Shown here piece after piece: positions 36,965 to 47,032 of a DNA stretch of 64,000 bases. The stretch's first letter is position 1. Each line of letters begins with the position of its first letter. The stretch is from Asparagopsis taxiformis (lineage: Eukaryota; Rhodophyta; Florideophyceae; Bonnemaisoniales; Bonnemaisoniaceae). The stretch covers positions 248,001-312,000 of the forward strand of contig JALQPE010002070.1 in NCBI GenBank assembly GCA_030407315.1, written 5' to 3'. The translations under genes were made by a program, and so were the position numbers. The notes beneath the pieces are model-generated. The model had not been told where the DNA came from, did no database searches, and saw only the letters and a program-made list of their open reading frames with translations.

Positions 36965-38584
36965 ATGACGGACAATAACGAGCAGCGACTCAAGAGCCTT
37001 GCCCGTGATGCCGGCGCCATCACCGCCCATGGCACCGTCAAAGTGAACAGCCCAAACGTTGACTACAGTGATGACGCAATTTACTCAAGATATACATACC
37101 AACTCGTAAATGCCCATGTTGATGACAAGGGGAACGTGCAAGCACAACCATCTCAGAATGTCTATCATTTTAAGACTGATAGGAAGCCGCACAAACTCGG
37201 CTTAATGCAGGTGGGATGGGGCGGAAATAACGGCACAACAGTTACCGCCGCAGTTATTGCAAACCAACGCGGCATATCTTGGCAGACGAGGCAAAGTGTC
37301 CAGTTTCCAAACTACAATGGGTCATTAACCCAAGCTGCGACTTTGCGCATTGGTTTTGATTCGCATGGTAAAGATATATTCGTACCTCTCAAATCTATAG
37401 TCCCTATGGTGCAGCCCAATGACATTGTACTGAGCGGTTGGGATATTTCCGGCCTCAACCTCGCTGAGGCTATGGACCGCGCGAAAGTACTTGAGCCAGA
37501 CCTGCGTCAACAGCTTTATCCCCATATGCAACAAATGAAACCTCTTCGTGCAGCTTTTGATCCTGAATTTATCGCCAAGAACCAAACAGTTCGTGCAAAT
37601 AATATAATCGAATCACAGGACAAGCAGGTTCAGTTGGACCAACTCCGGGCTGACATTCGAGAATTCAAACAAGCACATGAGCTGGATTTTGTCGTTGTGG
37701 TCTGGACTGGTAATTCGGAAAGGTACGCTGTTGAAAGCGAGGGCGTTAACGACACATCGAGTAACTTACTTGCCGCTATCAAAACATCTCATAAAGAGGT
37801 CTCTCCCTCGACCCTTTACTGCGTTGCGGCAATCCTCGAAGGATGCCCCTACATTAACGGATCTCCTCAGAATACATTTGTGGAAGGTGCACTACAGTTG
37901 GCTCGAGAACAAAACGTCATGATATGTGGAGATGACTTCAAATCGGGGCAAACAAAGATGAAATCTGTTCTTGCCGATTACCTTATCGGTTGCGGCGTCA
38001 AGATAAAGACGATGGTAACATACAATCATCTTGGTAATAATGATATGTATCAACTGACAGATGAAGTAATGTGGAAGCCGAAATCAGCTTCCAAGTCACG
38101 TGTGATTGAGGATATTGTGGATTCTAATGGTGTTCTGTACAACGGAAAATCAGATTCACCGGACCATATTGTTGTAGTGAAGTATGTACCATTCTTGGGG
38201 GATTCGAAGAGGGACGTCTCCGAATACACGTCGGAAGGATTCATGAACTCGCATTACACGACGATCATGCATAATGAATGTCTCGACTCGGCTCTGTGTT
38301 CGCCATTGATATTGGACTTGGCAATTTTTGCGGAGCTCTTCTCCCGAGTTGAATACACTACAGAAAAAGTGGATGGGAGCATCGACAAGAGTAGCTTCCG
38401 GGGAATGGAATCTGCAATGAGCGTGCTTGGGTTTTACATGAAAATCCCAAGAACACCAGGTGGCGAACCGATTGTTAACGCACTCGCGCGTCAAAAGGCA
38501 TGTATTGAAAATTTACTGCGCGCATTGGTCGGTCTTCCTCCGGAGAACCATCTCCTTTTGGAAACTAAGTTTCCGACTTTATAA
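36965..38584 (+). CDS. INO1: myo-Inositol-1-phosphate synthase
   Basis: The 539-residue product from MTDNNEQRLK converts glucose-6-phosphate to inositol-3-phosphate with NAD+, the first step of inositol synthesis. It shows the NAD-binding GWGGNNGTTVTAAVIANQ, the WDISGLNLAEAM block, WTGNSERYAVESEGVNDT, GDDFKSGQTKMKSVLADYLIG and YNHLGNNDMYQL, all diagnostic. Length matches eukaryotic synthases (about 510-550). An upstream Met at 36872 adds 31 residues without clear targeting features. The protein is probably cytosolic. It sits between two tandem-ACT genes with no evident functional link. Confidence 0.97.
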   Translation: MTDNNEQRLKSLARDAGAITAHGTVKVNSPNVDYSDDAIYSRYTYQLVNAHVDDKGNVQAQPSQNVYHFKTDRKPHKLGLMQVGWGGNNGTTVTAAVIANQRGISWQTRQSVQFPNYNGSLTQAATLRIGFDSHGKDIFVPLKSIVPMVQPNDIVLSGWDISGLNLAEAMDRAKVLEPDLRQQLYPHMQQMKPLRAAFDPEFIAKNQTVRANNIIESQDKQVQLDQLRADIREFKQAHELDFVVVVWTGNSERYAVESEGVNDTSSNLLAAIKTSHKEVSPSTLYCVAAILEGCPYINGSPQNTFVEGALQLAREQNVMICGDDFKSGQTKMKSVLADYLIGCGVKIKTMVTYNHLGNNDMYQLTDEVMWKPKSASKSRVIEDIVDSNGVLYNGKSDSPDHIVVVKYVPFLGDSKRDVSEYTSEGFMNSHYTTIMHNECLDSALCSPLILDLAIFAELFSRVEYTTEKVDGSIDKSSFRGMESAMSVLGFYMKIPRTPGGEPIVNALARQKACIENLLRALVGLPPENHLLLETKFPTL

Positions 38585-38676
38585 TACATCAGTAGCACAT
38601 TGAGGTATAGTAGTTGCGGTTGTTATGTATGAAGTTGATTTCACACGGTCACAACTGAAGCTATCGTAAAAGTTGT

Positions 38677-39204
38677 TTATATAATGCCTAATGTACGCAA
38701 CATGAGTTCCACCTGCTCTGGAATAGTGTATCCGGTCCAATATTCGGTTAGAAGTCCGGTGATGATGAAAAACATGGCAAGGCGACCATTGAGGGTCTCA
38801 GCGTACGGTACAAAGCCAAACAATCTTGCAGCTTCACGTTCTTCCTGAAGACGCTTGCGACGTAAATCAGCGGAATAATTGTCCAATTCTGTCTTTTGCC
38901 TGGCGAGGGTAAGTTCATCCAATTTAATTTTGCCCGGCACTTGGGATTCAAAATCTTCCTCGTCTACCAAGGGGATATCGTCCGTTGCGGGCGACTCCGG
39001 GGTATCGGATTCATCAAGCACGGGTGGGAGGTCATCTTCGACAGCGTTTTTTCCCTCTGGTTCTGATCCTGGCTCGACAACCTTTGCATACACTCGTCGC
39101 AAGGATAAAGAACGGTGGAGGCGCCGAGAGCAAGTGGGAGAAGTTGTGAGCGTTCGACCTGTGAAGGGGGTCGCGGAAAGTGCGAAACACGGTTGCTGAG
39201 ACAT
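38677..39204 (-). CDS. One-helix LHC-like protein (OHP/HLIP type), plastid
   Basis: 175 residues: a Ser/Thr/Arg-rich transit peptide (about 1-45), an acidic Glu/Asp/Pro stretch, a basic helix, and a single LHC-type membrane helix ETLNGRLAMFFIITGLLTEYWTG near residues 135-157. The Glu and Asn-Gly-Arg at its start are the chlorophyll-ligand and helix-pairing residues of HLIP, OHP and LHC proteins. Such proteins sit in thylakoids and protect or help assemble photosystems. The C-terminus IPEQVELMLRTLGII also fits. This gene is the clearest sign that the organism is photosynthetic. OHP1 versus OHP2 cannot be decided by eye. Confidence 0.9.
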   Translation of the reverse strand: MSQQPCFALSATPFTGRTLTTSPTCSRRLHRSLSLRRVYAKVVEPGSEPEGKNAVEDDLPPVLDESDTPESPATDDIPLVDEEDFESQVPGKIKLDELTLARQKTELDNYSADLRRKRLQEEREAARLFGFVPYAETLNGRLAMFFIITGLLTEYWTGYTIPEQVELMLRTLGII

Positions 39205-39523
39205 GATGGAGAGTGGTTCAGAAGAGAGGACGAGAAGGTTGAAAGGATGTGGGAATCAATGAAATTTGAAGAGATCAGAAAGCGTCGGAGATGGAGATGA
39301 GAAAATTGTGCTGAAACAAGCCAGACCTGCATCTCAAAGTTGTAGGGTAGTCGACTTTTCGATGAGTAAACCAATATCTCATTTCAACCAATCAATGGAG
39401 GTTTTGCAGAACGTTATGGGGCATCATCCAATAAATTGTATTATAGGGTCCAGCGAAAGCCACTTGGCAAATTCGGAGGCGGTTTACGATGTTTTTTGGA
39501 AAATTAAAAATATACATTATGAA
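39205..39523. other. Intergenic, no gene seen
   Basis: 319 bases between the start of the one-helix gene and the 3' end of the second ACT gene, both minus. No coding signal; AT-rich end near 39480-39530. Confidence 0.5.
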
Positions 39524-40219
39524 CTAAATTTCTGTAGTGGGACCATCATCGATTTGGTCCAAACTTATAGTCAACCCAAACACATCCTCAACATTCGTTA
39601 ACGCTCTAGTAATAGCACCGAGCATCAAATCATCAATTGCAATCTTCCCATTCACCCTAAACAGCGACTCGCCAGAGAAGGGTGCCCCAAAAACATCAGT
39701 CTCCATCTCATGCACGTTAGCGCCGTACGCAACCAGCACCTGCGCAACAGCTGAAACAATGCCGGGCTGATCCGGTCCAACCAGTTGCAGTCTCCACATG
39801 ACACGTCCAGTAGGGAACAACAACTCCCTCGGTGGTGGATCCGTCATGCGAATAGTGACGGAAAAACCTTCCAGTTCAGCCCGTAATTGTTTTTCCAGTT
39901 TGGCTGCATCAACATCGTCTCGTAGCCGAAGATGTGCTATCATTGCAAAATCCCCACCCAACATCGTCATTTTCGACTGCTCCATGTTTCCATTGTGACG
40001 TCCTACTGCTGATGTGAACGTTTTTACAACCCCTAAGCGGTCCTGTCCTGCAATGGACACCACCACGTTGTATGGTCGCTGTTGTTCAGCCTGCGACACC
40101 ACTGCTACACGCTCCGCGTACGGGTGCTCCGTCGCTGTTACGAACGCCAGACGGGACAGTGGTGATGATAGTGTGCGTGCTCTGCGCGAAAGGTGTGTGA
40201 GACGGGCGGCTAGAGTCAT
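39524..40219 (-). CDS. Tandem ACT-domain protein (GcvR-like), organellar; paralog 2
   Basis: 231 residues from MTLAARLTHLSRRARTL, a basic Ser/Arg leader parallel to that of paralog 1. Two ACT domains follow: VVVSIAGQDRLGVVKTFTSAV and LQLVGPDQPGIVSAVAQVL. Between the paralogs GGDFAMI, ANVHEMET and APF-G-S-FK/R are near identical. Insertion RELLFPTGRVMW differs from paralog 1. The two genes face opposite ways with the inositol synthase and the one-helix gene between them, suggesting a local duplication with inversion. Six codons upstream is another in-frame Met (40237). Confidence 0.85.
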   Translation of the reverse strand: MTLAARLTHLSRRARTLSSPLSRLAFVTATEHPYAERVAVVSQAEQQRPYNVVVSIAGQDRLGVVKTFTSAVGRHNGNMEQSKMTMLGGDFAMIAHLRLRDDVDAAKLEKQLRAELEGFSVTIRMTDPPPRELLFPTGRVMWRLQLVGPDQPGIVSAVAQVLVAYGANVHEMETDVFGAPFSGESLFRVNGKIAIDDLMLGAITRALTNVEDVFGLTISLDQIDDGPTTEI

Positions 40220-40554
40220 TTTGACAGCGAGGTACAAGTTGTGATGCTACAAGGCAAAGGGTGGAGCAATTCAAGTATACATGTTTTGAGACAACGTCAC
40301 GTCCTTGCATTGATTGGATGCTCAGTTTTGGACAACAAATAGAAATGCAGATGGGCGACAAAATATCTCAGCAATGTAGAAATTCACACCCGCACAATCA
40401 TACCTTGGAGCACATCATTCGCCCTTACACGCGTCACATGTAGCAACTAGCAGCGTTGCTATTGTCACCTTTTGATCCCATCTCTGAGTACCGTTTACAG
40501 CGCCATGCTCCCGTTCAGCATAGCCGATGACTGTCCACCTCCCTGCTCACACAT
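40220..40554. other. Intergenic, divergent
   Basis: Region of about 335 bases between the second ACT gene (minus) and the TPR-like gene (plus). Nothing specific seen beyond its likely promoter role. Confidence 0.4.
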
Positions 40555-42702
40555 ATGGACGATCTATGGCAGCAGTCGTCAACAGCGTTCACTAATGGGG
40601 CGCGAAAACGTGCCGCATCTTTGCTACGTCGTCAATTGGCGTCCACGTCGACGTCAAAAACTCTTCTCTACACAACCATCCAGATAAATCAAAATGCGCT
40701 TAAACCATTATCTACAACGTCTCCAGTACCGCCGCCGCACCCGCCAATTATATCTCCCACTGCTCCTCCTTGCCTCCATCTCTTTCGCGAGGAGGTCACC
40801 CTCACTGCCGCTTACAACCATGCGTTGCGTCTCATGACAGTACGTCAAACGTCCGCCGCGCACAAATTGCTCAACCATTCTCTCACCGCTGTTTCTCGAA
40901 CGGCAGAATGGGTATGGACCCATGTTTACAACAAACCTGCGTCACCGTGCGGTGAAACCGCCCTTCGACAACCTTCGGAGTCGGCAAATCGTACAGCCTG
41001 GTTTGCAACCCGTGCAGCCGTTGAGACTATTCGAATAGATGCAGATTCCGTCATCGCTGCCGATGCAGATAATGCTGATGCGCTCCGGCGCTGGGCTGAT
41101 ATAGCTGCTTCGGCTTTCGAATTAATGGCAGCTGCTTGTCTGCAATTACGACAAACTAGTGATGCTGTCACTGCTGCTTCTGTTGCACAGTCTTTTCGTG
41201 GACTAACAGCTGCTCTTTTTTCCCCTGAAGACGCGCTGAACAATATAGAAAATGGTACTGAGAACCATGAGAATATGGACGATGACAATGTAATTGCCAT
41301 CCATTCCGCCGAATCAACCGAAGATGTCGAAAACGACGAATCAGATCGTGCGAAAGCAGCTCAGGCATCTCTCCAACAGGCTGACGAGCAATCAGCTCGG
41401 GCGGAATGGCTACTCGCTTTATCCCATGCGCAGCATGGGGACTGGGACGACGCAATACGCATCGTATTACCACGTGCACAAGAAGCTCTAGTTGAAGAAC
41501 AGGAAGACATCTCTGCCAAATGCTACTATCCGTCTGTTTATCTTGCAGCTGTGCTTCTATTACGACGCGGTGCAAGTGGTGATGCAACCATAGCTTCACA
41601 GTTAGCAACTTGTTGTTCTCGACGTGGGGTGCGTATTGCAGATAGTCTTGCTCTTATTGCGCGAAGCACACACGGCCGTACAGCAATTTCGGCATGGGAA
41701 CGTGTATTCGCTGTGGAAGCTGACCGCGTGTGGGGCCTCTGGATCGCAGCGAGGGAATTTGGCGACTGTGCCGATTATCGTGGTATGGGTGGGCTACTGC
41801 ATTGTCTAGAGGAGGTTCTTGCCACACAGGGTGGGGAGCGGGAGAGAACAGGTGTGCTACGGGTGGGGGAGCGTCATGATAGATTGGATCTCACAGGCAT
41901 TCAGGTACGCGTTGAGCGGGCGAGAGCCCTTGCCGGGGAAGGAGAATTTGAAAAGGCGGCACAGTTGCTGGAGTCACATATGGGTGAGCTTGGGGACATG
42001 GATGGAGTATCCGGAGATATTATGAGGGATTGGGCGTGGATTCTGCTTGGTGCTGAGCGGATGGAGGAAGCCGGTAAAGCTGCCAGTGCTGCTTTGGGAA
42101 GCATAAGAGGGGTTGGTGATGAGGTGAGCGGACTGCTAGTTAAAGGGGAGGTGTTCATGCAGGCTGGGAGAATTGAAGAGGGCTATGAAACCGCATGTGA
42201 AGCATTCCGTGTATTGTCCCATAGCGGATTGAAGGTTCAGGTGGAGGGGGATGCAGAGCATGGGGATGTTTCATGGGGGTTGTATTATGTGAGGGGAATA
42301 TGTTACTTCAATATTGCGGTATTGGACTTTCTGAAAGGTGAACTGACAGCGGCAGATCAGGGATTTGCGGGAGCTCAAGTGGTGTTTGAAAAGGCTGCGG
42401 CTGTCGTAGGTGTGCCAGAGGGCTGGCGGAAATTTGTGGAGCGGAACGTATTGACTGCGGCGTTTGGTCGGTGTATATGCCTGTGGAAGTGCGGACGACG
42501 CGGAGATGCCGCTGCACATTGGGTGGCGAAGCGAGGGATTGAGAGGGGAGTTTCAAAACAAAATGAGGACATTCATGAAGGGAAGTTTGGGGATGATGTG
42601 AGAAGACTGGATGAAATTTGCTTGGAAGTTTGGAAGAACGAAGAAGCGAAAGGGATTGTAAGAAAAATTGGGAGAGATGAGGCATTGGATAGAGCCGTTT
42701 AA
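40555..42702 (+). CDS. TPR-like helical-repeat protein of unknown function
   Basis: I do not recognise the family of this 715-residue protein. It is helix-rich and contains TPR-like units, for example ARAEWLLALSHAQHGDWDDAIRIVLPRA, GLWIAAREFGDC..., and a C-terminal pair with YYVRGICYFNIAVLDFLKGELTAADQGF then AAFGRCICLWKCGRRGDAAAHW. An acidic linker (NIENGTENHENMDDDN and on) separates the N-terminal helical region from the repeats. There is no obvious signal or transit peptide. Such repeats hold protein complexes together; the partners are unknown. The open frame of 2.1 kb and coherent helical pattern make it a real gene. Confidence 0.7.
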   Translation: MDDLWQQSSTAFTNGARKRAASLLRRQLASTSTSKTLLYTTIQINQNALKPLSTTSPVPPPHPPIISPTAPPCLHLFREEVTLTAAYNHALRLMTVRQTSAAHKLLNHSLTAVSRTAEWVWTHVYNKPASPCGETALRQPSESANRTAWFATRAAVETIRIDADSVIAADADNADALRRWADIAASAFELMAAACLQLRQTSDAVTAASVAQSFRGLTAALFSPEDALNNIENGTENHENMDDDNVIAIHSAESTEDVENDESDRAKAAQASLQQADEQSARAEWLLALSHAQHGDWDDAIRIVLPRAQEALVEEQEDISAKCYYPSVYLAAVLLLRRGASGDATIASQLATCCSRRGVRIADSLALIARSTHGRTAISAWERVFAVEADRVWGLWIAAREFGDCADYRGMGGLLHCLEEVLATQGGERERTGVLRVGERHDRLDLTGIQVRVERARALAGEGEFEKAAQLLESHMGELGDMDGVSGDIMRDWAWILLGAERMEEAGKAASAALGSIRGVGDEVSGLLVKGEVFMQAGRIEEGYETACEAFRVLSHSGLKVQVEGDAEHGDVSWGLYYVRGICYFNIAVLDFLKGELTAADQGFAGAQVVFEKAAAVVGVPEGWRKFVERNVLTAAFGRCICLWKCGRRGDAAAHWVAKRGIERGVSKQNEDIHEGKFGDDVRRLDEICLEVWKNEEAKGIVRKIGRDEALDRAV

Positions 42703-42954
42703 GTGGGTCATACCTTTTTGGTATATCGAGTTTGACAGACTGCAATATGCGAATGATTCATGTACATGTGGACGAATCAAGTCAAGACACTTGGGATACC
42801 ACTTCAATTCATTTACTATTTTTGCATCGCTTTGTCTGACTCAGCATTTTCGCTCTAGTACCATGACGCTCGCCTTCCATTAAAGCCCACTGTAACTTTG
42901 TTCTCCCTTCCCCTGCATTCCACCCCTGCCATTTCACGCTCCGCGTCTTTTGCG

Positions 42955-44682
42955 ATGGGGTCAGAGTTGCAGAGACGCCACGCCACGCAAGGCGATGCCC
43001 TTGCAACTGCGCGCGCGCGCCGAACATTAGCTGCTTCACGTGCAGCAAGAGATGGCATTTCAACAATGGTAGATGCGCTTCGCATCTCAAAACCACCGCG
43101 TGCTCCCCCCAAACCCGCCTCCTCTCCGTCATCTAATCAAGCAGCCCGTCGTCACGCTTTAATTCCTCTTGCGGAGGGACGAGCCGAACTGGAGGCTCGA
43201 ATTCATGCGCTTGAAGACCAACTTGCGCAGCGAGATGCTGACATTATCAAGCTAAAACGACAATGGGGCCGCTCTCTGGTTAAAAGGCGTCACTCAGAGC
43301 GAGAACGCGACTCGGCACTCGCACAGTTTGCTCCTGCTGCCGAATATATATCTTCTGTTAATTCAGTCATTTTGCATGCTAGACGCGATGCCGCCGATCT
43401 TGCAAGTAATGTCACCGAAGCTGCTGATGCTATCCGACGCGTTGTGGCCAGCGGTACAGACAAAATTCCTTCGGTTGCCCGTGACGATATTTCGGCTGCT
43501 TTGGATGACATCAATGACATCGTTCAAGAGGCGCTCAAATTACAACAACAAGCACCACAACTTCCCCAATTCCCTCAACTGCTTCCCACCCCTCCAATTC
43601 ATTCTGCTTCCAAGATGGCACTTGCTGCATCGGATGATGATGCCCACTCTGTACAGTCATTCGCATCATCTGCCCACGAGAATCACGAGTCTCAAGTGGA
43701 AACTCTTTTAGACCTGGTCGCACTTCTTGAATCTAAACTTGCGAATACTCCTTCGCACCCAACCGCAAGATCTGTAATTGCCCGTGCGCGCCGTACCGCT
43801 TCCATGAAACGTTCATCTACATCTGAAGATTTGTACTCTGTCATACGAGAACGAGACAGCCTCTCGGAAATGTTGAAGGCGATGAAGACCCAAAACGTTT
43901 CTTCTACTTCCGAGGAAGATGCCACAAAAAGTGCAACAATCGCAGAAGTTGAACTCACCAGTGCGAGGAAAGAGCTCTCTGAAACGAAAGAACGACTTGC
44001 AGCATTGGAAAAAATTGCGGAGCGCGCCGTCTGTCAGGATGATCTTTTGGCTCGCAATGCCGCTCTAGAAAATGAATTGCGTTCCGCAAAGAAGACTGTA
44101 GGTCGACTCATCCAAGAGCGTAATGCATTGCGACGAACAGCCCCTTCTACACCCAATCACTCGCATGCTTCATACTCTTCGCGAACTCCTCGCCTCGATT
44201 CTCGTAATAGCTCGGATGCTATGCGCCGTATCCTCGATTGGCGACAACGCGCAAGCAGCGAGAGCCCAGAGTCTATGCATGGTAATCATATTCCAAACGG
44301 TTCCTTAAGCCGCGGACACGACGGTCCATCCACCCCCGAACTAGCGAAAAGATTTAATAGAACAGAAGTGTTACCGGATCGCACGGAAAATAACGCCGAA
44401 GATGATGGGCCGTCATACAAATATTGCTCCAATGGTACTGCTGCAGATGCCCTCAAAGATAACACCTCACTCAGCGCAAAGAGCTCCGAGATTGCTGTCA
44501 ATGATGATTTCAGTGCCCGCAGTTTACCGGTGCGGGGGTTTCTGAAACGACATGACTCATTTTTGTCCGCTGGCGATGTCAGTGCGTCTGGTGATGAGAT
44601 TACTATTATGAACAGAAGAAATATGTTCCAAGCTGGTTCAAAGCGAATTGATGGGTTGCGAGGCTTGTTAGGTGGTTCATGA
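42955..44682 (+). CDS. Coiled-coil protein of unknown function
   Basis: From MGSELQRRHA the product is 575 residues. Coiled-coil stretches are visible at about 75-120 (EGRAELEARIHALEDQLAQRD...) and 330-410 (SARKELSETKERLAALEKIAERAV... and ALENELRSAKKTVGRLIQERNALRR). Basic Arg/Ala-rich N-terminus; Ser/Pro/Asn-rich C-terminal third ending in FQAGSKRIDGLRGLLGGS, a short amphipathic-looking tail. A longer start at 42898 adds 19 residues. No family was recognised; a structural or cytoskeletal role is likely from the coiled coils but not shown. Confidence 0.65.
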   Translation: MGSELQRRHATQGDALATARARRTLAASRAARDGISTMVDALRISKPPRAPPKPASSPSSNQAARRHALIPLAEGRAELEARIHALEDQLAQRDADIIKLKRQWGRSLVKRRHSERERDSALAQFAPAAEYISSVNSVILHARRDAADLASNVTEAADAIRRVVASGTDKIPSVARDDISAALDDINDIVQEALKLQQQAPQLPQFPQLLPTPPIHSASKMALAASDDDAHSVQSFASSAHENHESQVETLLDLVALLESKLANTPSHPTARSVIARARRTASMKRSSTSEDLYSVIRERDSLSEMLKAMKTQNVSSTSEEDATKSATIAEVELTSARKELSETKERLAALEKIAERAVCQDDLLARNAALENELRSAKKTVGRLIQERNALRRTAPSTPNHSHASYSSRTPRLDSRNSSDAMRRILDWRQRASSESPESMHGNHIPNGSLSRGHDGPSTPELAKRFNRTEVLPDRTENNAEDDGPSYKYCSNGTAADALKDNTSLSAKSSEIAVNDDFSARSLPVRGFLKRHDSFLSAGDVSASGDEITIMNRRNMFQAGSKRIDGLRGLLGGS

Positions 44683-45690
44683 TGCATTCTCATTTCCGCT
44701 ACGTTTAAATGTATGTCAATGTGGAGTCTGTGTGTTGAGCGTGTCGATATTGCTGAAATTCAGAACTGCCTTCGAAACACTTTAGAGGATCCGTCGATGT
44801 GTGTACATATTGACAGACTTTTGTCGTACAGGATCTCAAAATCTTCCCCCAGTACTAGTTCGAACGCGCAGTTGAATTTCTCCGATCTGCGGACTCAGCG
44901 GTCTATTGCTGATAGCCAGCTTCATGAACCAATATGAGAGATGGATAGTGCAAACATTTCACTGGGTCCTTCTCTTAATTGCCAGTGAGCTACTAATTTT
45001 TGCCTAGAGGATGTCATATCGATCAACATAGTCGTTTAGAAGGGGAGATGAACCGAAGAAACACGTCTAACAAGAATGTTATAGAAAAGAAGGCCGATGT
45101 AGAGTCAAAAACGCTGTAGACTACGTAGATAGATAAATGAACCATTAACTGAGTATCCAGTTTGAAGTCATATAGCTTCCGCTTAATGTAAGAATTTGCT
45201 GTGTTACTTTCACCCTTCAAAGAGTATAGTTCCACGACTATCTCGTACCTATTTCCCCAGTACCAAATACAGTAAAACGGAAAATGGATGATTGTGTTCA
45301 TCGACTGGACATGAACCACTGAAAATCTAAAAACTGAATCCTTTCCGAGAACCCTGCTTCAAAACGATGGTCGTCCTTCCGGAATAATTTCGGCTTCTGA
45401 TGCTGCGATGTATATTATTTGGGGTGCGGGAAGGATTTGAAAGGTTCACATCTGGCAAATGATGTACCACAACCACTCCATAATATTTCATTGCTAGAGA
45501 GGAATACAAACAAGTATAAAACAGAAGTGAGCTGATAACGGAAATCGCATAAAAAATCACTCACTCTTTACAACTTGCCTCATTGCTTTTTCAAACCCGG
45601 TGTGAGGATAACCTACACTTTGTTTCTCTTCAATACGATCAGAACACGGATTTAATTCTAGTCTGAGGTTCACTCAATTTGCTCTTGACC
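44683..45690. other. Gene-free 1-kb interval
   Basis: About 1 kb between two plus-strand genes. Short ORFs are present on both strands, including a hydrophobic 98-codon one on the minus strand (45023-45319), but none has a motif or a plausible start context. No tRNA or repeat recognised. It probably includes the O-fucosyltransferase-like gene promoter. Confidence 0.5.
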
Positions 45691-46890
45691 ATGAGAATCT
45701 TGCTTCTCCTGTGTATCATTTTATGCTTGCAATATGCCCGCGGAGAAGATACCAGTGAAGACGAAGACGTTTCAGACACGGAACATATGGAACTGTTCAA
45801 TTGGACGATAGGTGCCTCAGCCAAGTCTACCTATCTCTTCACGCACATCCACTGGTGGGAATCAGTTGATCATCATATGACATCTTTGGTCACGCTTCTT
45901 GCTCTGGCAAAGAATACATCATCCATAGCCGTAGTTCCATTTATGCCGTCCACACACAATACTCCGGGAAACCTTTCTCTTATCGGTGATTTCTTTGACA
46001 TTGAACCTATCCGAAAAGTTCAACCGGCCCTAACTTTAAGCGAATTTCTGTCATCGGAGCACTACAAAACGTTAAAATCTGCGAAAACGGGAACGATACC
46101 ATTCCCGAAAGATTCACAGGAGGAGTATGAATCTACTCTGAGCTTATTTGGACAATTAAGGGATGCGGCAGTACCATGGGAGATGCCGGCAGATGACCCT
46201 GAGAATACGAATCAACGCTGTGACAGACTGGCAGGAACGATTCATGTCAGTGCAGATGGGGAAACGCGATTTGTATTCTTGGATCGAATTCACTTTATGC
46301 ACTTTTGCACCGAGAAGTTCATGCCTTGGTGGTACGACATTCGAGTTCACATCAGGCCGCGAAAGGGTTTTGTTCAGATTGCGGACAAGTTTTTATCAGA
46401 GATACGAAAACCAGTTGCAGCGGTGCACATCAGCGATTTAATGGAGTCTCAGAATGCGCGAGAAGATGAAGAGATTGAACGATATGCGCGGCAGATTGTG
46501 GATGCACTTCGACGTCGACAGGCAATTGGTGGCAGTATGTATGTGATGTATTCGACGGAGGGTGAAAATGTTGAACGAGTGGTGCGCCTACTGAGACAAG
46601 AGTTTGACTCGGTGAAGACGTGTTCAGATGTATTCGGGTGCGGGCGAGATGTAAAAAGGGAGATAATTGGTAGCGATTTGTCGGAGCGTGATTTCAATGT
46701 GATGTTCAATGGGAGCATGAGTCGAACAATGATCGAATGGGCTTTAGGATGCAGCAGCGATTACTTTGTGGCTAATGTGCATTCACCGTTTTCAAGAAAC
46801 GTGTGCTTGTTTAGAAAGACACACGGAAAGCCGTACTCTATGCTGAAAGGGTTTGGCGAGCTGCGAAAAATTTGGAAGTGGAACTTGTAA
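45691..46890 (+). CDS. Secreted/ER-Golgi O-fucosyltransferase-like protein
   Basis: 399 residues, starting with a classical signal peptide (MRILLLLCIILCLQYARG). The rest resembles GDP-fucose protein O-fucosyltransferases: a donor-site-like AAVHISDLM (usually HxRxxD), a segment GSMYVMYSTEGENVERVV that matches the YIATD-type strand, and IEWALGCSSDYFVANVHSPFSRNV, which matches the conserved acceptor/donor-binding D-x-F-x-G/N-x-S-x-F-S block near the end. The key Arg of HxR is Ser here, so activity is uncertain. Asn-glycosylation sequons occur in the N-terminal third. It would act in the ER or Golgi. Related GT-B enzymes are the alternative. Confidence 0.58.
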   Translation: MRILLLLCIILCLQYARGEDTSEDEDVSDTEHMELFNWTIGASAKSTYLFTHIHWWESVDHHMTSLVTLLALAKNTSSIAVVPFMPSTHNTPGNLSLIGDFFDIEPIRKVQPALTLSEFLSSEHYKTLKSAKTGTIPFPKDSQEEYESTLSLFGQLRDAAVPWEMPADDPENTNQRCDRLAGTIHVSADGETRFVFLDRIHFMHFCTEKFMPWWYDIRVHIRPRKGFVQIADKFLSEIRKPVAAVHISDLMESQNAREDEEIERYARQIVDALRRRQAIGGSMYVMYSTEGENVERVVRLLRQEFDSVKTCSDVFGCGRDVKREIIGSDLSERDFNVMFNGSMSRTMIEWALGCSSDYFVANVHSPFSRNVCLFRKTHGKPYSMLKGFGELRKIWKWNL

Positions 46891-47032
46891 TAAAAAGTTG
46901 AGCTGCATTCCCAGGTACCATCCACTGTATGCCTGGTAAACTGCATTTATACCCGTCTTCCCATTTGGTCGATACCAATAACACATCTCCTATATCTTAA
47001 AACTGTTGTACACCCACAACCTACTCTACAAC

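Noticed and set aside
43015..43022. GC-alternating CGCGCGCGC run
   Set aside because: Explained by Ala-Arg codons of the coiled-coil gene; too short to be a separate element.
45023..45319. Hydrophobic minus-strand ORF of 98 codons
   Set aside because: Phe/Tyr/Ile-rich as expected from AT-rich DNA; no conserved motif.
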